From Halomonas sp. LR3S48 (GTDB lineage Bacteria; Pseudomonadota; Gammaproteobacteria; Pseudomonadales; Halomonadaceae), in the NCBI RefSeq assembly GCF_025725665.1, contig NZ_CP107009.1:558001-622000 (forward strand): a DNA stretch of 64,000 nucleotides, read 5' to 3'. Below, piece by piece: positions 11,376 through 22,272 of this stretch. The position numbers and the translations under genes are program-made. The notes under the pieces were generated by a model. The model had not been told where the DNA came from and did no database searches. It saw only the letters and a list, made by a program, of their open reading frames with translations. The number at the start of each line of letters is the position of its first letter. The first letter of the stretch is position 1.

Positions 11376-11381
11376 GCAGCG

Positions 11382-11416
11382 CCGGGCGCCGGCCTGCGCG
11401 TTGCCGCCCGGTTTTT
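11382..11416 (+). terminator. Intrinsic terminator after frr
   Basis: CCGGGCG (11382-11388) pairs with CGCCCGG (11405-11411) around a GC-rich 16-base loop and is followed by TTTTT. It separates the translation-factor genes from the uppS-cdsA-dxr genes. Confidence 0.65.
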
Positions 11417-11437
11417 CCATCCCCATTGCGAGACATC

Positions 11438-12206
<769 letters not shown>

Positions 12207-12214
<8 letters not shown>

Positions 12215-12998
12215 ACAGCGGATCATTACTGCGGCGTGGCTGGCGCCGCTGATGCTGGCCGGCCTGTTCGGCCTTGACGGTGGCGCCTTCGCCGCCTTCA
12301 CCGGTGTCATCGTGCTGCTGGCCGCCTGGGAGTGGTCCAACCTCGCCGGTGTGACCGAAACGAACCGGCGGCTGGCACTGGTGGCCGGCCTGGCGTTGCT
12401 GATGGGCGTGCTGTGGACATTGGGCGCGGCGCTGGCCATCTGGCCGCTGTGGCTGGCAGTGGCCGGCTGGCTCGTCAATCTCTACTGGGTCACTCGCTAT
12501 CCGGCGAAGAGCGATCAATGGGGCTCGACCGCCGTGCGCCTGGCCATGGGGCTATGGGTACTGCTGCCGGCCTGGGTCGGCTTCAACTTGCTGCGCGACA
12601 CCGGCGGTGTTTGGCTGCTCTACGTGCTGCTGCTGGTGTGGGGCGCCGATATCGGCGCCTACTTCTGCGGTCGCGCCTGGGGTCGGCGCAAGCTGGCGCC
12701 CGCGGTCAGTCCCGGCAAATCCTGGGAGGGCGTCGTCGGGGGCCTGGCCGTGACGCTGATGCTGGCGCTGACGTTCGCCGTCTGGCAGGGAGTGGGGGTG
12801 CCGGGACTCGTGATCGTGACCGCGGTGGTCACCCTGGTCTCGGTGCTCGGCGACCTGCTGGAAAGCATGCTCAAGCGTTTTCGCGGCATCAAGGATTCCA
12901 GCAACCTGTTGCCCGGCCACGGTGGCGTGCTCGACCGCATCGACAGCCTGACGGCGGCGGTACCTCTGTTCGCGCTGCTCTCACACGGGATGTCGTGA
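12207..12998 (+). CDS. cdsA: Phosphatidate cytidylyltransferase
   Basis: Makes CDP-diacylglycerol from phosphatidate and CTP, the branch point of phospholipid synthesis; polytopic inner-membrane enzyme. The 263-residue product is mostly hydrophobic, with about seven or eight membrane segments, and ends with the CDP-DAG synthase signature [16 protein letters not shown] ... [14 protein letters not shown] favour the GTG at 12207 (MLRQRIITA fits the family), with GAGG six bases upstream; an ATG at 12186 is an alternative that would add seven basic residues and lengthen the overlap with uppS. dxr starts one base after the stop. Confidence 0.94.
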
Positions 12999-12999
12999 C

Positions 13000-14193
13000 A
13001 TGAACGGGCCGCTTCGGCAGCAGAGCGTCACGGTGCTGGGAGCCACCGGCTCCATCGGCACCAGTACGCTCGACGTGATCGCGCGCCACCCAGAGCGCTA
13101 CCGGGTGCATGCGCTGACCGCGCATCGCTCGCGCGAGACGCTGCTGGGCCAATGTCGGCAACATCGTCCCGCCGTGGTGGTACTTGGCGACGAGCGTGAT
13201 GCCGTCTGGTTGCGCGAGCGGCTGTCGCAGGCGGGGCTGGCCACCGAGGTGCGTGCCGGTGAAGAGGCGCTCATCGAGGTGGCAGGCGCCACCGAGGTGG
13301 ACGTGGTGATGGCAGCCATCGTCGGCGCTGCGGGGCTGCTGCCGACGCTGGCCGCGGTGCGCGCCGGCAAGCGTGTGCTGCTGGCCAACAAGGAGGCGCT
13401 GGTGATGTCCGGCGCACTGTTCATGGACGCCGTCACTCGCCATGGCGCCACATTGTTGCCGATCGATTCCGAACATAATGCCATCTACCAGTGTCTACCA
13501 CCCGAGCATCGCGGCGGCCTGTCCCGCCATGGCGTGACTCAGCTGCTGTTGACCGCCTCCGGGGGGCCGTTCCGTGGCTGGACCCCGGAGCGCCTGGCTA
13601 CGGTGACGCCGGCGCAGGCCTGCGCTCATCCCAACTGGTCGATGGGGCGCAAGATCTCGGTGGACAGCGCGACACTGATGAACAAGGGGCTGGAGCTGAT
13701 CGAGGCATGCTGGCTGTTCGATGCCCGGCCCGAGCAGGTGCAGGTGGTGGTGCACCCACAGAGCGTGATCCACTCCATGGCCGCCTACAGCGATGGCTCG
13801 GTGCTGGCACAGTTAGGCAACCCGGACATGCGCACGCCGATCGCCTATGGCCTGGCCTGGCCCGAGCGCATCGATGCCGGCGTCGAGGCGCTGGACCTGT
13901 TCCGGATCGCCCGGCTCGACTTCGAGGCACCCGACGAGGCGGCCTTCCCTTGCCTGCGGCTGGCCCGCGAGGCGATGCAGGCGGGAGGGACCGCGCCGGC
14001 CGTACTCAACGGCGCCAACGAGGTGGCCGTCGATGCCTTCCTGACGGGCCGGTTGGGTTTCCCCGGAATCGGCGATCTGGTGGAAGAGGTCCTGGAGGCA
14101 TTGCCGGTAGAAGCCGGTGGCGACCTGGAAACCATCCTCGCTGCCGACGCCCGGGCGCGCCAGGCGGCGAGCGAGAGGCTGGAAGGACGCTGA
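13000..14193 (+). CDS. dxr: 1-deoxy-D-xylulose 5-phosphate reductoisomerase
   Basis: Converts DXP to 2-C-methyl-D-erythritol 4-phosphate with NADPH, the committed step of the MEP isoprenoid pathway and target of fosmidomycin. The 397-residue product has the NADPH-binding [13 protein letters not shown] at residues 13-25, the [12 protein letters not shown] segment, the metal-binding [12 protein letters not shown], and the flexible-loop Trp region GPFRGW. Its length is normal for the family. It follows cdsA after a single base and precedes rseP by 49 bases, so it belongs to the uppS-cdsA-dxr-rseP run that supplies isoprenoid and lipid precursors. Confidence 0.97.
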   Translation: MNGPLRQQSVTVLGATGSIGTSTLDVIARHPERYRVHALTAHRSRETLLGQCRQHRPAVVVLGDERDAVWLRERLSQAGLATEVRAGEEALIEVAGATEVDVVMAAIVGAAGLLPTLAAVRAGKRVLLANKEALVMSGALFMDAVTRHGATLLPIDSEHNAIYQCLPPEHRGGLSRHGVTQLLLTASGGPFRGWTPERLATVTPAQACAHPNWSMGRKISVDSATLMNKGLELIEACWLFDARPEQVQVVVHPQSVIHSMAAYSDGSVLAQLGNPDMRTPIAYGLAWPERIDAGVEALDLFRIARLDFEAPDEAAFPCLRLAREAMQAGGTAPAVLNGANEVAVDAFLTGRLGFPGIGDLVEEVLEALPVEAGGDLETILAADARARQAASERLEGR

Positions 14194-14242
14194 ACCGATT
14201 CGCCAGCGAACCGAGTGATTTTTCAAGGTCAAGGAGACTGTA

Positions 14243-15601
14243 TTGGGCCTGATCCAGAACGTGCTGGCCGTCATCGTGGTGCTGGGCCTGCTGATCACCT
14301 TCCACGAGTTCGGCCATTACTGGGTGGCGCGCCGCTGTGGTGTCAGGGTGCTGCGTTTCTCGGTGGGCTTCGGCAAGCCGATCTGGTCCCGCGTCGATCG
14401 TCATGGGACCGAGTTCGCCTTGGCGGCGATTCCGCTCGGCGGCTACGTCAAGATGCTCGACGAGCGCGAGGCCCCGGTGCCTGGCGACCAGCTCCATGAG
14501 GCATTCAACCGCAAGTCGGTATGGCAGCGCATCGCCATCGTCGCGGCGGGCCCGCTGGCCAATTTCCTGCTCGCCATCGTGGCCTACTGGGCGCTGTTCG
14601 TGGCCGGTACCACGACGGTGGCGCCGATGGTGGGCGAGGTGACTCCCGATTCGCCGGCATCCCGTGGCGGCCTGCAGCCAGGCCAGGAGATCGTGGCAGT
14701 GCAGGGCAACGAGGTGCGCTCCTGGGATGAGATCAACTTGCGCCTGATCGCCGATATCGGCTTCAGTGGCGAACTGGCCATCCAGGCACGCGACGATGCC
14801 TCGACCGACCCCAGGGAGTATCGCCTGCCCGTGCAGGACTACCTGGTGCGCCAGGATCCGCCCCGGCCGCTGCCCACGCTCGGCATCACCCCTTGGCAGC
14901 CGCGCTTTCCCGCCGTGCTGGGCCAGGTGGTCGACGGCGAGCCCGCTGCGGAGGCGGGGCTGCGTGCCGGCGATGAGGTAGTGGCGGTGAACGGCAACCC
15001 GATCGAAGAGTGGATGGACTTCGTCAGCGTGGTGCGGGCCAGCCCGGGCGAACCCCTGGAACTCGAGGTGGCCCGTGGCGACGAACACCTTGCGTTGACG
15101 CTCACGCCGGGCTCTCGAGAGCTCGAGACGGGGGTCGCCATCGGTTATGTCGGTGCCGGCGTCGAACCGGTGGAGTGGCCCGAGGAGTTTCGCCGCGAGA
15201 TTCGCTACGGTCCCGTGGCGGCGGTGGGACAGGCATTGAGCCGTACCGGCGAGATGACGCTGCTGACCCTGAATGCCATCCGCAAGATGTTGGTGGGGCT
15301 GATTTCGCCGACCAATCTGTCGGGTCCCATCACCATCGCCCAGATGGCGGGGGATACGGCGCGCACGGGACTGGAGAGCTTCGTCAGTTTCCTGGCCTAC
15401 CTCTCGATCAGCCTGGCGGTGCTCAATCTGTTGCCGATTCCGGTACTTGATGGCGGCCACCTGCTTTACTATTTCGTCGAGGCGGTTCGCGGTCGGCCGG
15501 TGTCGGAGCGGGCCCAGGCGTTCGGGCTGCGGATCGGTCTGGCGCTGGTCGGCATGCTGATGCTGATGGCCCTGTATTTCGATCTGATGCGTCTCTGGTA
15601 G
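14243..15601 (+). CDS. rseP: Site-2 zinc metalloprotease RseP
   Basis: Inner-membrane protease that cuts RseA to release sigmaE and also clears signal-peptide remnants. The 452-residue product has HEFGH at residues 21-25 in the first membrane segment, the second active-site motif NLLPIPVLDGG near residue 395, and two periplasmic PDZ domains in tandem between them. Translation begins at a TTG (14243) with AAGGAG six bases upstream, giving the expected GLIQNVLA N-terminus. It lies directly upstream of bamA and skp, the outer-membrane assembly genes that sigmaE controls. Confidence 0.96.
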   Translation: MGLIQNVLAVIVVLGLLITFHEFGHYWVARRCGVRVLRFSVGFGKPIWSRVDRHGTEFALAAIPLGGYVKMLDEREAPVPGDQLHEAFNRKSVWQRIAIVAAGPLANFLLAIVAYWALFVAGTTTVAPMVGEVTPDSPASRGGLQPGQEIVAVQGNEVRSWDEINLRLIADIGFSGELAIQARDDASTDPREYRLPVQDYLVRQDPPRPLPTLGITPWQPRFPAVLGQVVDGEPAAEAGLRAGDEVVAVNGNPIEEWMDFVSVVRASPGEPLELEVARGDEHLALTLTPGSRELETGVAIGYVGAGVEPVEWPEEFRREIRYGPVAAVGQALSRTGEMTLLTLNAIRKMLVGLISPTNLSGPITIAQMAGDTARTGLESFVSFLAYLSISLAVLNLLPIPVLDGGHLLYYFVEAVRGRPVSERAQAFGLRIGLALVGMLMLMALYFDLMRLW

Positions 15602-15627
15602 CAAGCGCCCCCTCCGGGGCACAGGGA

Positions 15628-15650
15628 GGCAGAGCTTCGCTCTGCCTTGT
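15628..15650 (+). terminator. Possible weak terminator between rseP and bamA
   Basis: GGCAGAG (15628-15634) pairs with CTCTGCC (15640-15646) around CTTCG and is followed by TTGT. It may attenuate read-through from rseP into bamA. Confidence 0.35.
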
Positions 15651-15721
15651 CAGTCACCCGCACATATGTATATGGTGCCTGTCTGGACAGGCAGGCGGAT
15701 CAACGCGAGCGAAGCGACTGC

Positions 15722-18064
15722 ATGAATATCAAGACCCTCGGACTGGCGGCACTGCTGCTGGCCGGTTCCAGTACGGTGCTGGCCGAATCTTTTGAAGTTT
15801 CCGACATTCGCGTGGAAGGACTGCAGCGGGTTTCCGCCGCTTCCGTCTTCAACGCCTTTCCCATCAGCGCGCGCGATCAGGTGGATGATCGCGAGCTTGC
15901 CGAGGCGGCCCGCAGCCTGTTCGCCACCGGCCTGTTCGAGGACATTCAGCTTGCCCGCGACGGCAATGTGCTGGTGATCCAGGTCGTCGAGCGACCGACC
16001 ATCTCGCGCCTCAACATCAGCGGCAACAAGCAGCTCTCCGAAGAGGATCTGCGCCGCGGGCTGCGCGAAGGCGGTCTGGCGGAAGGCCAGGTGCTTCAGA
16101 TCTCGACGCTCGAGGACATCCAGCGCGAGCTCGAAGGCGTCTACCAGGCCCAGGGGCGCTACAGCGCCCGCATCGAGACCAGCGTGCGCGAGATCGACGA
16201 GGGCCGGGTCCAGGTCGATATCGACATCAACGAAGGCGCGGTGGCCAAGATCCGCCAGATCAACATCGTCGGCAACCGCCAGTTCGACGATGATGAGCTG
16301 CGCGAGGTGTTCGAACTCAACGACCGGCCCGGGCGCTTCTTCGGCTGGTTCTCCAAGGACGAGTACTCCCGCGAAGCGTTGGCCGGCGATCTGGAACGGC
16401 TGCGCTCGTTCTATCTCGATCGTGGCTACGTCAACTTCAACATCACCTCCACCCAGGTTTCGATCAGCCCTGACAAGTCGCAGATCTTCGTCACCGTCAA
16501 CGTCGACGAGGGCGGTCAGTACCGCCTGGGCGACATCGGTTTCGTCGGCGACCTGCAGGTCAGCGAGCGCGAGGCACGCAACCTGCTGCAGGTCGAGAGT
16601 GGCGACATCTTCTCGCGCAGTGACGTCACGGCGTCCACCGAGGCACTGCGCTCGCGGCTTGGCGCCGAAGGCTTCGCCTTCGCCAGGGTCGAGGGTGTGC
16701 CGCAGCCGCGTGCTGACGGCGAGACCGTCGATCTGACCTTCAGCGTCGACCCGGGTCGACGCGCCTACGTACGCCGCATCAACTTCATCGGCAACACCAC
16801 CACCGAGGACGAGGTGCTGCGCCGCGAGATGATCCAGATGGAGGGGGCGCCGGCCTCCACCGAGTCGATCAGCCAATCGCGTCGTCGTCTGGAGCGTCTG
16901 GGCTTCTTCCGCCAGGTCGAGGTGGAGACCCAGCCGGTGGCCGGCGAGTCCGACAAGCTCGACGTTACCTATACCGTCGAAGAGCAGCCCTCCGGCTCGG
17001 TCTCGGCCAGCATCGGCTTCTCCCAGAGCGCCGGGGTGATCTACGGCGCGGCGCTGGCCCAGAACAACTTCCTGGGAACCGGCAACCGCGTCAATATCGG
17101 CGCCCAGCGCAGCGACACCTTCACCAGCGTGAATTTCGGCTACACCGACCCCTACTGGACGCTGGACGGTATCTCGCGCGGCTACAATCTCTTCTATCGC
17201 GAGACCGATTACGAAGATTCGGACATCTCGACCTACTCCACCGACGCCTACGGCGCGGGGATCAACTTCGGCTATCCGATCAGCGAGCTGTCGCGGCTCA
17301 ACTTCGGCACCAGCATCGAGGACATCACGGTCAAGACCTACCGCGATACCGCCTCGGAGATCGTGCGCTACGTCGACGAGCAAGGTGAGAACGCCCAAAG
17401 CCTCAAGCTCACCGCGAGCTGGACCCGCAACAATCTCAACCGCGGCATCATGCCCACCTCCGGCGACTACCAGCGCCTGTCGCTGGAGACTGCCGCCCCC
17501 GGCAGCGACGCCGACTATTACAAGTTGCGTGCCCGTGCCCAGCAGCTCTTCGCCCTCAACGAGGAGGAGACCTGGGCGCTGAAGTTCGGCACCACCCTGG
17601 GCTACGCCGACAGCATCGGCAGCGATCCCTATCCGTTCTACGAGAACTTCTTCGCCGGTGGCCTGGGCTCGGTGCGCGGCTATACGGGCAACACGCTGGG
17701 CCAGCGCACCACGCCCCGCGAATCCGGGCGAGACCGCACCCTGGGCGGCAACGTACTGGTCGAAGGCAGTGCCGAACTGCTCTTCCCGCTGCCGTTCATC
17801 GAGGATCAGCGTTCGCTACAGACCGGGTTCTTCGTCGATGCCGGCAACACCTTCCTGACCAGCTGCTACCCGGTGGTGGAAGGCGATGGCCCCTCGCGCT
17901 GCTCGTCGGGTGTCGACCTGGGTGATCTGCGCTACAGCATCGGCGTGGGGCTCTCCTGGCTGACGCCGGTCGGGCCGTTGACCTTCAGCATTGCCGAGCC
18001 CCTCAATGACGAGAGCGGCGACGACACTCAGTTCTTCCAATTCTCGCTGGGCCAGACGTTCTGA
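15722..18064 (+). CDS. bamA: Outer-membrane protein assembly factor BamA
   Basis: Central Omp85 subunit of the BAM machine that folds beta-barrels into the outer membrane. The 780-residue product has a Sec signal peptide ending near TVLA-ES, five consecutive POTRA domains across roughly residues 22-420, and a C-terminal barrel with the VRGY substrate-lid motif in GGLGSVRGYTGN and a terminal aromatic (FSLGQTF). The ATG at 15722 gives a proper signal sequence; an in-frame upstream start at 15647 would spoil it. It stands between rseP and skp, a conserved envelope-biogenesis order. Confidence 0.97.
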   Translation: MNIKTLGLAALLLAGSSTVLAESFEVSDIRVEGLQRVSAASVFNAFPISARDQVDDRELAEAARSLFATGLFEDIQLARDGNVLVIQVVERPTISRLNISGNKQLSEEDLRRGLREGGLAEGQVLQISTLEDIQRELEGVYQAQGRYSARIETSVREIDEGRVQVDIDINEGAVAKIRQINIVGNRQFDDDELREVFELNDRPGRFFGWFSKDEYSREALAGDLERLRSFYLDRGYVNFNITSTQVSISPDKSQIFVTVNVDEGGQYRLGDIGFVGDLQVSEREARNLLQVESGDIFSRSDVTASTEALRSRLGAEGFAFARVEGVPQPRADGETVDLTFSVDPGRRAYVRRINFIGNTTTEDEVLRREMIQMEGAPASTESISQSRRRLERLGFFRQVEVETQPVAGESDKLDVTYTVEEQPSGSVSASIGFSQSAGVIYGAALAQNNFLGTGNRVNIGAQRSDTFTSVNFGYTDPYWTLDGISRGYNLFYRETDYEDSDISTYSTDAYGAGINFGYPISELSRLNFGTSIEDITVKTYRDTASEIVRYVDEQGENAQSLKLTASWTRNNLNRGIMPTSGDYQRLSLETAAPGSDADYYKLRARAQQLFALNEEETWALKFGTTLGYADSIGSDPYPFYENFFAGGLGSVRGYTGNTLGQRTTPRESGRDRTLGGNVLVEGSAELLFPLPFIEDQRSLQTGFFVDAGNTFLTSCYPVVEGDGPSRCSSGVDLGDLRYSIGVGLSWLTPVGPLTFSIAEPLNDESGDDTQFFQFSLGQTF

Positions 18065-18090
18065 GCCGGCCTGCCAAGGGGATATTTCGC

Positions 18091-18597
18091 ATGCGCAAGT
18101 TGACAGCCATTCTCTGCCTGGGCCTGTTCGCCGTCATGGCTGCACCGGCCTACTCGGCCGAAGTCGCGATGCTGGATTGGCGCCAGGCGCTGCTCACATC
18201 CGATGCCGCCCAGCGCTCCATGCAGGAACTCGAGAGCCGCCTGGCCGGCCAGCAGCAGGAAGCGCAGTCGCTGGGCCAGGAGCTGTCCCGGCTGCAGCAG
18301 CGGCTGCAGCAGGAGGGCGACAGCCTTCCTGACGCCGAGCGCCAGTCGCTGATTCAGGAGTTCCAGCAGAAGGGAAGCCGCTTCGAGCAGTTGCGTCAGC
18401 AGATCATGGAAGAACAGATGCGCGCCGAGCAGGAGTTCCTGCAGCAGGCCGAGCCGAAGCTCGATCAAGCCGTCGAGCAGGTCATTTCGCGGCACGGCGT
18501 TCAGGTACTGGTGGAGCCCCAGGGCGTGCTGCACTCCGACCAGGAGCTGCCCAACCTGACGGATGAAGTGATCGAAATTCTCAACTCACTCAACTGA
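18091..18597 (+). CDS. skp: Periplasmic chaperone Skp/OmpH
   Basis: Trimeric jellyfish-shaped chaperone that carries unfolded outer-membrane proteins across the periplasm to BAM. The 168-residue precursor has a signal peptide of about 22 residues (cleavage likely after APAYSA), then AEVAMLDWRQALL, a long Gln/Glu-rich coiled-coil arm, and a C-terminal return strand (VQVLVEPQGVL). It sits 26 bases after bamA and before lpxD, as in most gammaproteobacteria. Confidence 0.93.
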   Translation: MRKLTAILCLGLFAVMAAPAYSAEVAMLDWRQALLTSDAAQRSMQELESRLAGQQQEAQSLGQELSRLQQRLQQEGDSLPDAERQSLIQEFQQKGSRFEQLRQQIMEEQMRAEQEFLQQAEPKLDQAVEQVISRHGVQVLVEPQGVLHSDQELPNLTDEVIEILNSLN

Positions 18598-18640
18598 ACA
18601 TGGCGGCAACTCCTGCCGCACGCTGTCGATACGGGTTTCC

Positions 18641-19681
18641 ATGACGCACCCTGCTATTCACGAATTCACCCTGGCCGAACTGGCCGAGCGGCTCGGCGCC
18701 AACCTGGTAGGTGATGGCAACCAGCGAATCCGGGGCCTGGCCACGCTCAAGGAAGCCGGCCCCGATCAGGTGGCTTTCGTGGCCAGTCGTTCCTACCTCA
18801 AGGACCTGTCCAGTACCCGGGCCGGTGCCGTGCTGCTGCAGCCCGAGCATGCCGCCGCCTGTTCGGTGGCGCGCCTGGAACTGAAGAATCCGTATCTCGG
18901 CTATGCCCAGCTGTCGCAGCTGTTCGACCCGATTCTGGCAACCCCGCAGGGCGGCATCCATCCTGCAGCCGTGGTGGCAGACGACGTGACGCTTGGCGAG
19001 CGGGTCGAGATCGGCCCCAATGCCGTCGTCGAAGCCGGCGTCGAGCTGGGTGACGAGGTGGTGGTCGGTGCCGGTTGTTTCATCGGCGCAGGCACGCGCA
19101 TCGGGGCGGGCTCCCGCCTACACCCCAATGCAACCGTCTGCCACGGTGTGATCGTCGGCGAGCGCGTCATCCTGCACAGTGGCTGCGTGATCGGTGGCGA
19201 CGGCTTCGGTTTCGCCCACGACGGCAGCCGTTGGCACAAGATTGCACAGCTCGGCGGTGTGGTGCTGGGCGATGACGTCGAAGTGGGCAGCTGCTCCAGC
19301 ATCGATCGCGGTGCACTCGACGATACCGTGATCGGTAACGACGTGAAGATCGACAGCCAGGTGCAGATCGCGCACAACGTGCGTATCGGCGACCACACGG
19401 CGCTGGCCGGCTGCGTCGGTATCGCCGGTTCCACCCGCGTGGGCAGCAATTGCATGCTCGGAGGCGGAGTGGGGCTCGCCGGACACCTGACCATCTGCGA
19501 CGGTGTGCAGGTCACCGGCATGAGCCTGGTGACCAACTCGATTCATGAGCCGGGTGTCTATTCATCGGGTACCGGTGCCATGTCCAACGCCCAGTGGCGC
19601 AAGAACGCGGTGCGCTTCAAGCAACTCGACGACTTCGCGCGGCGACTGGCGCGGCTCGAGAAGCGCGACCGGCAGGGTTGA
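18641..19681 (+). CDS. lpxD: UDP-3-O-(3-hydroxyacyl)glucosamine N-acyltransferase
   Basis: Third step of lipid A synthesis: adds the N-linked 3-hydroxyacyl chain from acyl-ACP. The 346-residue product has the N-terminal UDP-binding domain (to about residue 100), a left-handed beta-helix of hexapeptide repeats, the catalytic His in QIAHNVRIGDH, and a C-terminal helix (RFKQLDDFARRLARLEK). The stop lies inside the -35 region of the fabZ promoter and is followed by a strong terminator at 19708-19732, so the bamA-skp-lpxD transcript probably ends there. Confidence 0.95.
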   Translation: MTHPAIHEFTLAELAERLGANLVGDGNQRIRGLATLKEAGPDQVAFVASRSYLKDLSSTRAGAVLLQPEHAAACSVARLELKNPYLGYAQLSQLFDPILATPQGGIHPAAVVADDVTLGERVEIGPNAVVEAGVELGDEVVVGAGCFIGAGTRIGAGSRLHPNATVCHGVIVGERVILHSGCVIGGDGFGFAHDGSRWHKIAQLGGVVLGDDVEVGSCSSIDRGALDDTVIGNDVKIDSQVQIAHNVRIGDHTALAGCVGIAGSTRVGSNCMLGGGVGLAGHLTICDGVQVTGMSLVTNSIHEPGVYSSGTGAMSNAQWRKNAVRFKQLDDFARRLARLEKRDRQG

Positions 19682-19705
19682 GACAGGGTCGGGCGGCGCT
19701 ATAAT
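19678..19705 (+). promoter_or_regulatory. Strong sigma70-like promoter for fabZ-lpxA-lpxB-rnhB-dnaE
   Basis: TTGAGA (19678-19683) and a perfect TATAAT (19700-19705) are separated by 16 bases. The predicted start, about seven bases further, falls within the left arm of the terminator hairpin that ends the upstream transcript. Confidence 0.7.
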
Positions 19706-19707
19706 TC

Positions 19708-19732
19708 CGCCTGCCTGACGCAGGCGTTTTTT
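19708..19732 (+). terminator. Intrinsic terminator after lpxD, overlapping a promoter start site
   Basis: CGCCTGC (19708-19714) pairs with GCAGGCG (19720-19726), loop CTGAC, followed by six T. It is a textbook intrinsic terminator. It begins two bases after the -10 of the fabZ promoter. Confidence 0.75.
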
Positions 19733-19799
19733 CGGGAAGCCGGGCGGCGCGCACCGACGCTCGCGATGGCTTCCCTACTTCATTTCAGAGGTCGCTACG

Positions 19800-20243
19800 A
19801 TGGTAATGGACATCAACGAGATTCGTGAGTATCTGCCGCACCGATACCCTTTCCTGCTGATCGATCGGGTGCTGGAACTGAACCTCGGCGAATCCATCGT
19901 TGCCTACAAGAACGTCAGCATCAACGAGCCGTTCTTCAACGGTCATTTTCCCCACCACCCGATCATGCCCGGCGTGCTGGTGCTCGAGGCGCTGGCCCAG
20001 GCCTGCGGCATCCTGGGCTTCAAGACCGTCAACAAGCTGCCGGCCGACGGCTACGTCTATTACCTGGTGGGTAGCGACAACGTGCGTTTCAAACGACCGG
20101 TGATGCCGGGAGATCGCCTGAGGCTGGAAGCGAAGGTCGAGCGTGAAAAGCGCGGCATCTGGAAGTTCGCCTGTCGTGCTACGGTAGATGGCGAACTGGC
20201 CTGCGAGGCCGAGGTCATCTGTGCGGAGAGGAAGGTTTCTTGA
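19800..20243 (+). CDS. fabZ: 3-hydroxyacyl-[acyl-carrier-protein] dehydratase FabZ
   Basis: Dehydrates 3-hydroxyacyl-ACP in the elongation cycle of fatty-acid synthesis, competing with LpxA and LpxD for the same substrates. The 147-residue hotdog-fold protein has the catalytic His49 in [12 protein letters not shown] and Glu63 in VLEALAQA. The ATG at 19800 follows AGAGG; an in-frame ATG at 19806 would remove two residues. It overlaps lpxA by four bases (TTGA), so balance between fatty-acid and lipid A synthesis is built into the operon. Confidence 0.97.
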   Translation: MVMDINEIREYLPHRYPFLLIDRVLELNLGESIVAYKNVSINEPFFNGHFPHHPIMPGVLVLEALAQACGILGFKTVNKLPADGYVYYLVGSDNVRFKRPVMPGDRLRLEAKVEREKRGIWKFACRATVDGELACEAEVICAERKVS

Positions 20244-21007
20244 TACATACCACTGCCATCGTCGACCCTGGGGCACGTCTGGCCGAGGATGTGGAAGTCG
20301 GGCCCTTCAGCGTGATCGGCCCCGATGTGGAGATCGGCCCCGGCAGTCGCATCGGTCCTCACGTGGTCATCAAGGGGCCGACCGTACTGGGGGCGCGGAC
20401 CCGTATCTTCCAGTTCGCCTCGGTGGGAGAGGATTGCCAGGACAAGAAGTATGCCGGCGAGCCGACACGCCTGGTGATGGGCGACGACAACGTCATTCGC
20501 GAGTGCGTGACGCTGCATCGCGGCACCGCCCAGGATCGCGGCGAGACCACCATCGGTTCGCGTAACCTGTTCATGGCCTACGTGCATGTCGGCCACGACT
20601 GTGTCATCGGCGACGACTGCGTGCTGGCCAACCAGGCGACACTGGCCGGCCACGTGACCCTGGGCAACTTCGTCATCCTCGGCGGGCTGTCGGCCGTTCA
20701 TCAGTTCTGTCACTTCGGCGATCACGCCATGGCCGGCGGCGGCTCGATCATCACCAAGGACACCCCGGCCTTCGTCATGATCAACGGCAATCCGGCTCGG
20801 GTTCACGGACTCAACCAGGTGGGGCTCAAGCGGCGCGGCTTTTCCGCCGAGGCGATCAAGGCCCTGAACGATAGCTACCGGCTGGTCTATCGTCAGGGGT
20901 TGACCGTTCCCCAGGCGCTGGAGGAGATTCGCAACCGCTATGCGCTGCCCGAAACCGAAACCTTCGCCGCTTCCATCGAGGTCTCGACCCGCGGCATCAT
21001 TCGCTGA
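20240..21007 (+). CDS. lpxA: UDP-N-acetylglucosamine acyltransferase
   Basis: First step of lipid A synthesis: moves a 3-hydroxyacyl chain from ACP to UDP-GlcNAc. The 255-residue product is a left-handed beta-helix trimer with the catalytic His119 in VHVGHDC and the C-terminal helical domain ([20 protein letters not shown]). Translation starts at a TTG (20240) that overlaps the fabZ stop as TTGA, with AGAGGAAGG upstream; the resulting [11 protein letters not shown] is the family N-terminus, so the rare start is well supported. Confidence 0.97.
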   Translation: MIHTTAIVDPGARLAEDVEVGPFSVIGPDVEIGPGSRIGPHVVIKGPTVLGARTRIFQFASVGEDCQDKKYAGEPTRLVMGDDNVIRECVTLHRGTAQDRGETTIGSRNLFMAYVHVGHDCVIGDDCVLANQATLAGHVTLGNFVILGGLSAVHQFCHFGDHAMAGGGSIITKDTPAFVMINGNPARVHGLNQVGLKRRGFSAEAIKALNDSYRLVYRQGLTVPQALEEIRNRYALPETETFAASIEVSTRGIIR

Positions 21008-21030
21008 CGCGGCCTCGCAGCGAGTCTGAT

Positions 21031-22272
21031 ATGAGCAAGCTTGCGCGTGTCTATATCGTCGCCGGTGAGATGTCCGGAGACCTGCTCGGGGCGAGCCTGA
21101 TGCGTGCCCTGAAGGCGCGTCATCCGCAGGTGCAGTTCCGTGGCATTGGCGGTCCCGGCATGATTGCCGAGGGTATCGACAGCCGCTTCCCGCTGGAGAC
21201 GCTGTCGGTCATGGGCCTGGTCGAGGTGCTCAAGCACTTGCCGGAGCTGATTCGGGTGCGTCGCGCCCTGCGCGCCGATGCCCTGGCCTGGCGGCCGGAC
21301 GTCATGATCGGTATCGATGCCCCCGACTTCAACCTCGGCCTGGAGCGACAGCTGCGCGAGGCAGGCCTCACCACGGTTCACTACGTCAGCCCCACCGTCT
21401 GGGCGTGGCGCCAGGGACGGGTGAAGGGCATCGCTCGCTCGGTCGATGCCATGCTCGCCCTCCTGCCTTTCGAGGCCGCCTTCTACGAGCAGCATCGTCT
21501 GCCGGTGGCCTTCGTCGGCCATCCGCTGGCCGATGAGCTACCGCTGGTCACTGATCGTGCGGGTGCGCGTGCCGAGCTCGGGCTGGCCGAGACTGACCCG
21601 GTACTGGCCGTGCTGCCGGGCTCGCGGGCCAACGAGATCCGCTTTCTCGGTGCGACCCTCCTCGATGCCGCCGAGCGGCTGTGCCGCGAGCGTCCCGAGC
21701 TGAAAGTGGTGATTCCTGCAGCGACGCCGCTGCGCCGTGAGGAGCTTGAGGGCCTGCTGGCAAGCCGTCCGACGCTGGACGGGCGGGTCACGCTGCTCGA
21801 CGGCCGGGCGCGCCAGGCGATGGTGGCCAGCGACGCCGTGCTGCTGGCGTCGGGCACGGCGGCACTCGAGGCAATGCTGTGCCACCGTGCCATGCTGGTG
21901 GTCTACAAGATGGCGCCGATGACCCACTGGCTGGCCCGTCGTCTGGTCAAGACCGAATGGATCTCGTTGCCCAACCTGATCGCCCGCGAGGCCCTGGTGC
22001 CGGAACTGATTCAGGACGCTGCCACGCCCGAGGCGATCGTCGCGCATATCGGGCCGATGCTCGACGACGTTCGAGTCAGGGGCGCTCTGGAAGAGCGCTT
22101 CGCCGTCATGCATGCCGGGCTGCAGCGCAATGCCAGCGCCAGGGCGGCCGAGGCCATCGAGGCCTTGCTGGAGGGGCGGCCGATGCCCGCTTCGCTGTCC
22201 AGCGAGGAGCATGTCGTGGTGTCAGGTCAGGACTCGGCTGAGCAACCACAGACAGGCAGAGAGGAGACATGA
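21031..22272 (+). CDS. lpxB: Lipid A disaccharide synthase
   Basis: GT19 glycosyltransferase that condenses UDP-2,3-diacylglucosamine with lipid X into the beta-1,6 disaccharide; peripheral to the inner membrane. The 413-residue product begins with [15 protein letters not shown] and has [30 protein letters not shown] and [10 protein letters not shown], all typical. The C-terminus has about 25 extra Glu/Gln/Ser-rich residues. The stop overlaps the rnhB start as ATGA. Confidence 0.97.
   Translation: MSKLARVYIVAGEMSGDLLGASLMRALKARHPQVQFRGIGGPGMIAEGIDSRFPLETLSVMGLVEVLKHLPELIRVRRALRADALAWRPDVMIGIDAPDFNLGLERQLREAGLTTVHYVSPTVWAWRQGRVKGIARSVDAMLALLPFEAAFYEQHRLPVAFVGHPLADELPLVTDRAGARAELGLAETDPVLAVLPGSRANEIRFLGATLLDAAERLCRERPELKVVIPAATPLRREELEGLLASRPTLDGRVTLLDGRARQAMVASDAVLLASGTAALEAMLCHRAMLVVYKMAPMTHWLARRLVKTEWISLPNLIAREALVPELIQDAATPEAIVAHIGPMLDDVRVRGALEERFAVMHAGLQRNASARAAEAIEALLEGRPMPASLSSEEHVVVSGQDSAEQPQTGREET

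Noticed and set aside
15650..17398. Minus-strand open frame of 582 codons opposite bamA
   Set aside because: Antisense shadow produced by third-codon-position GC bias; no domain features.
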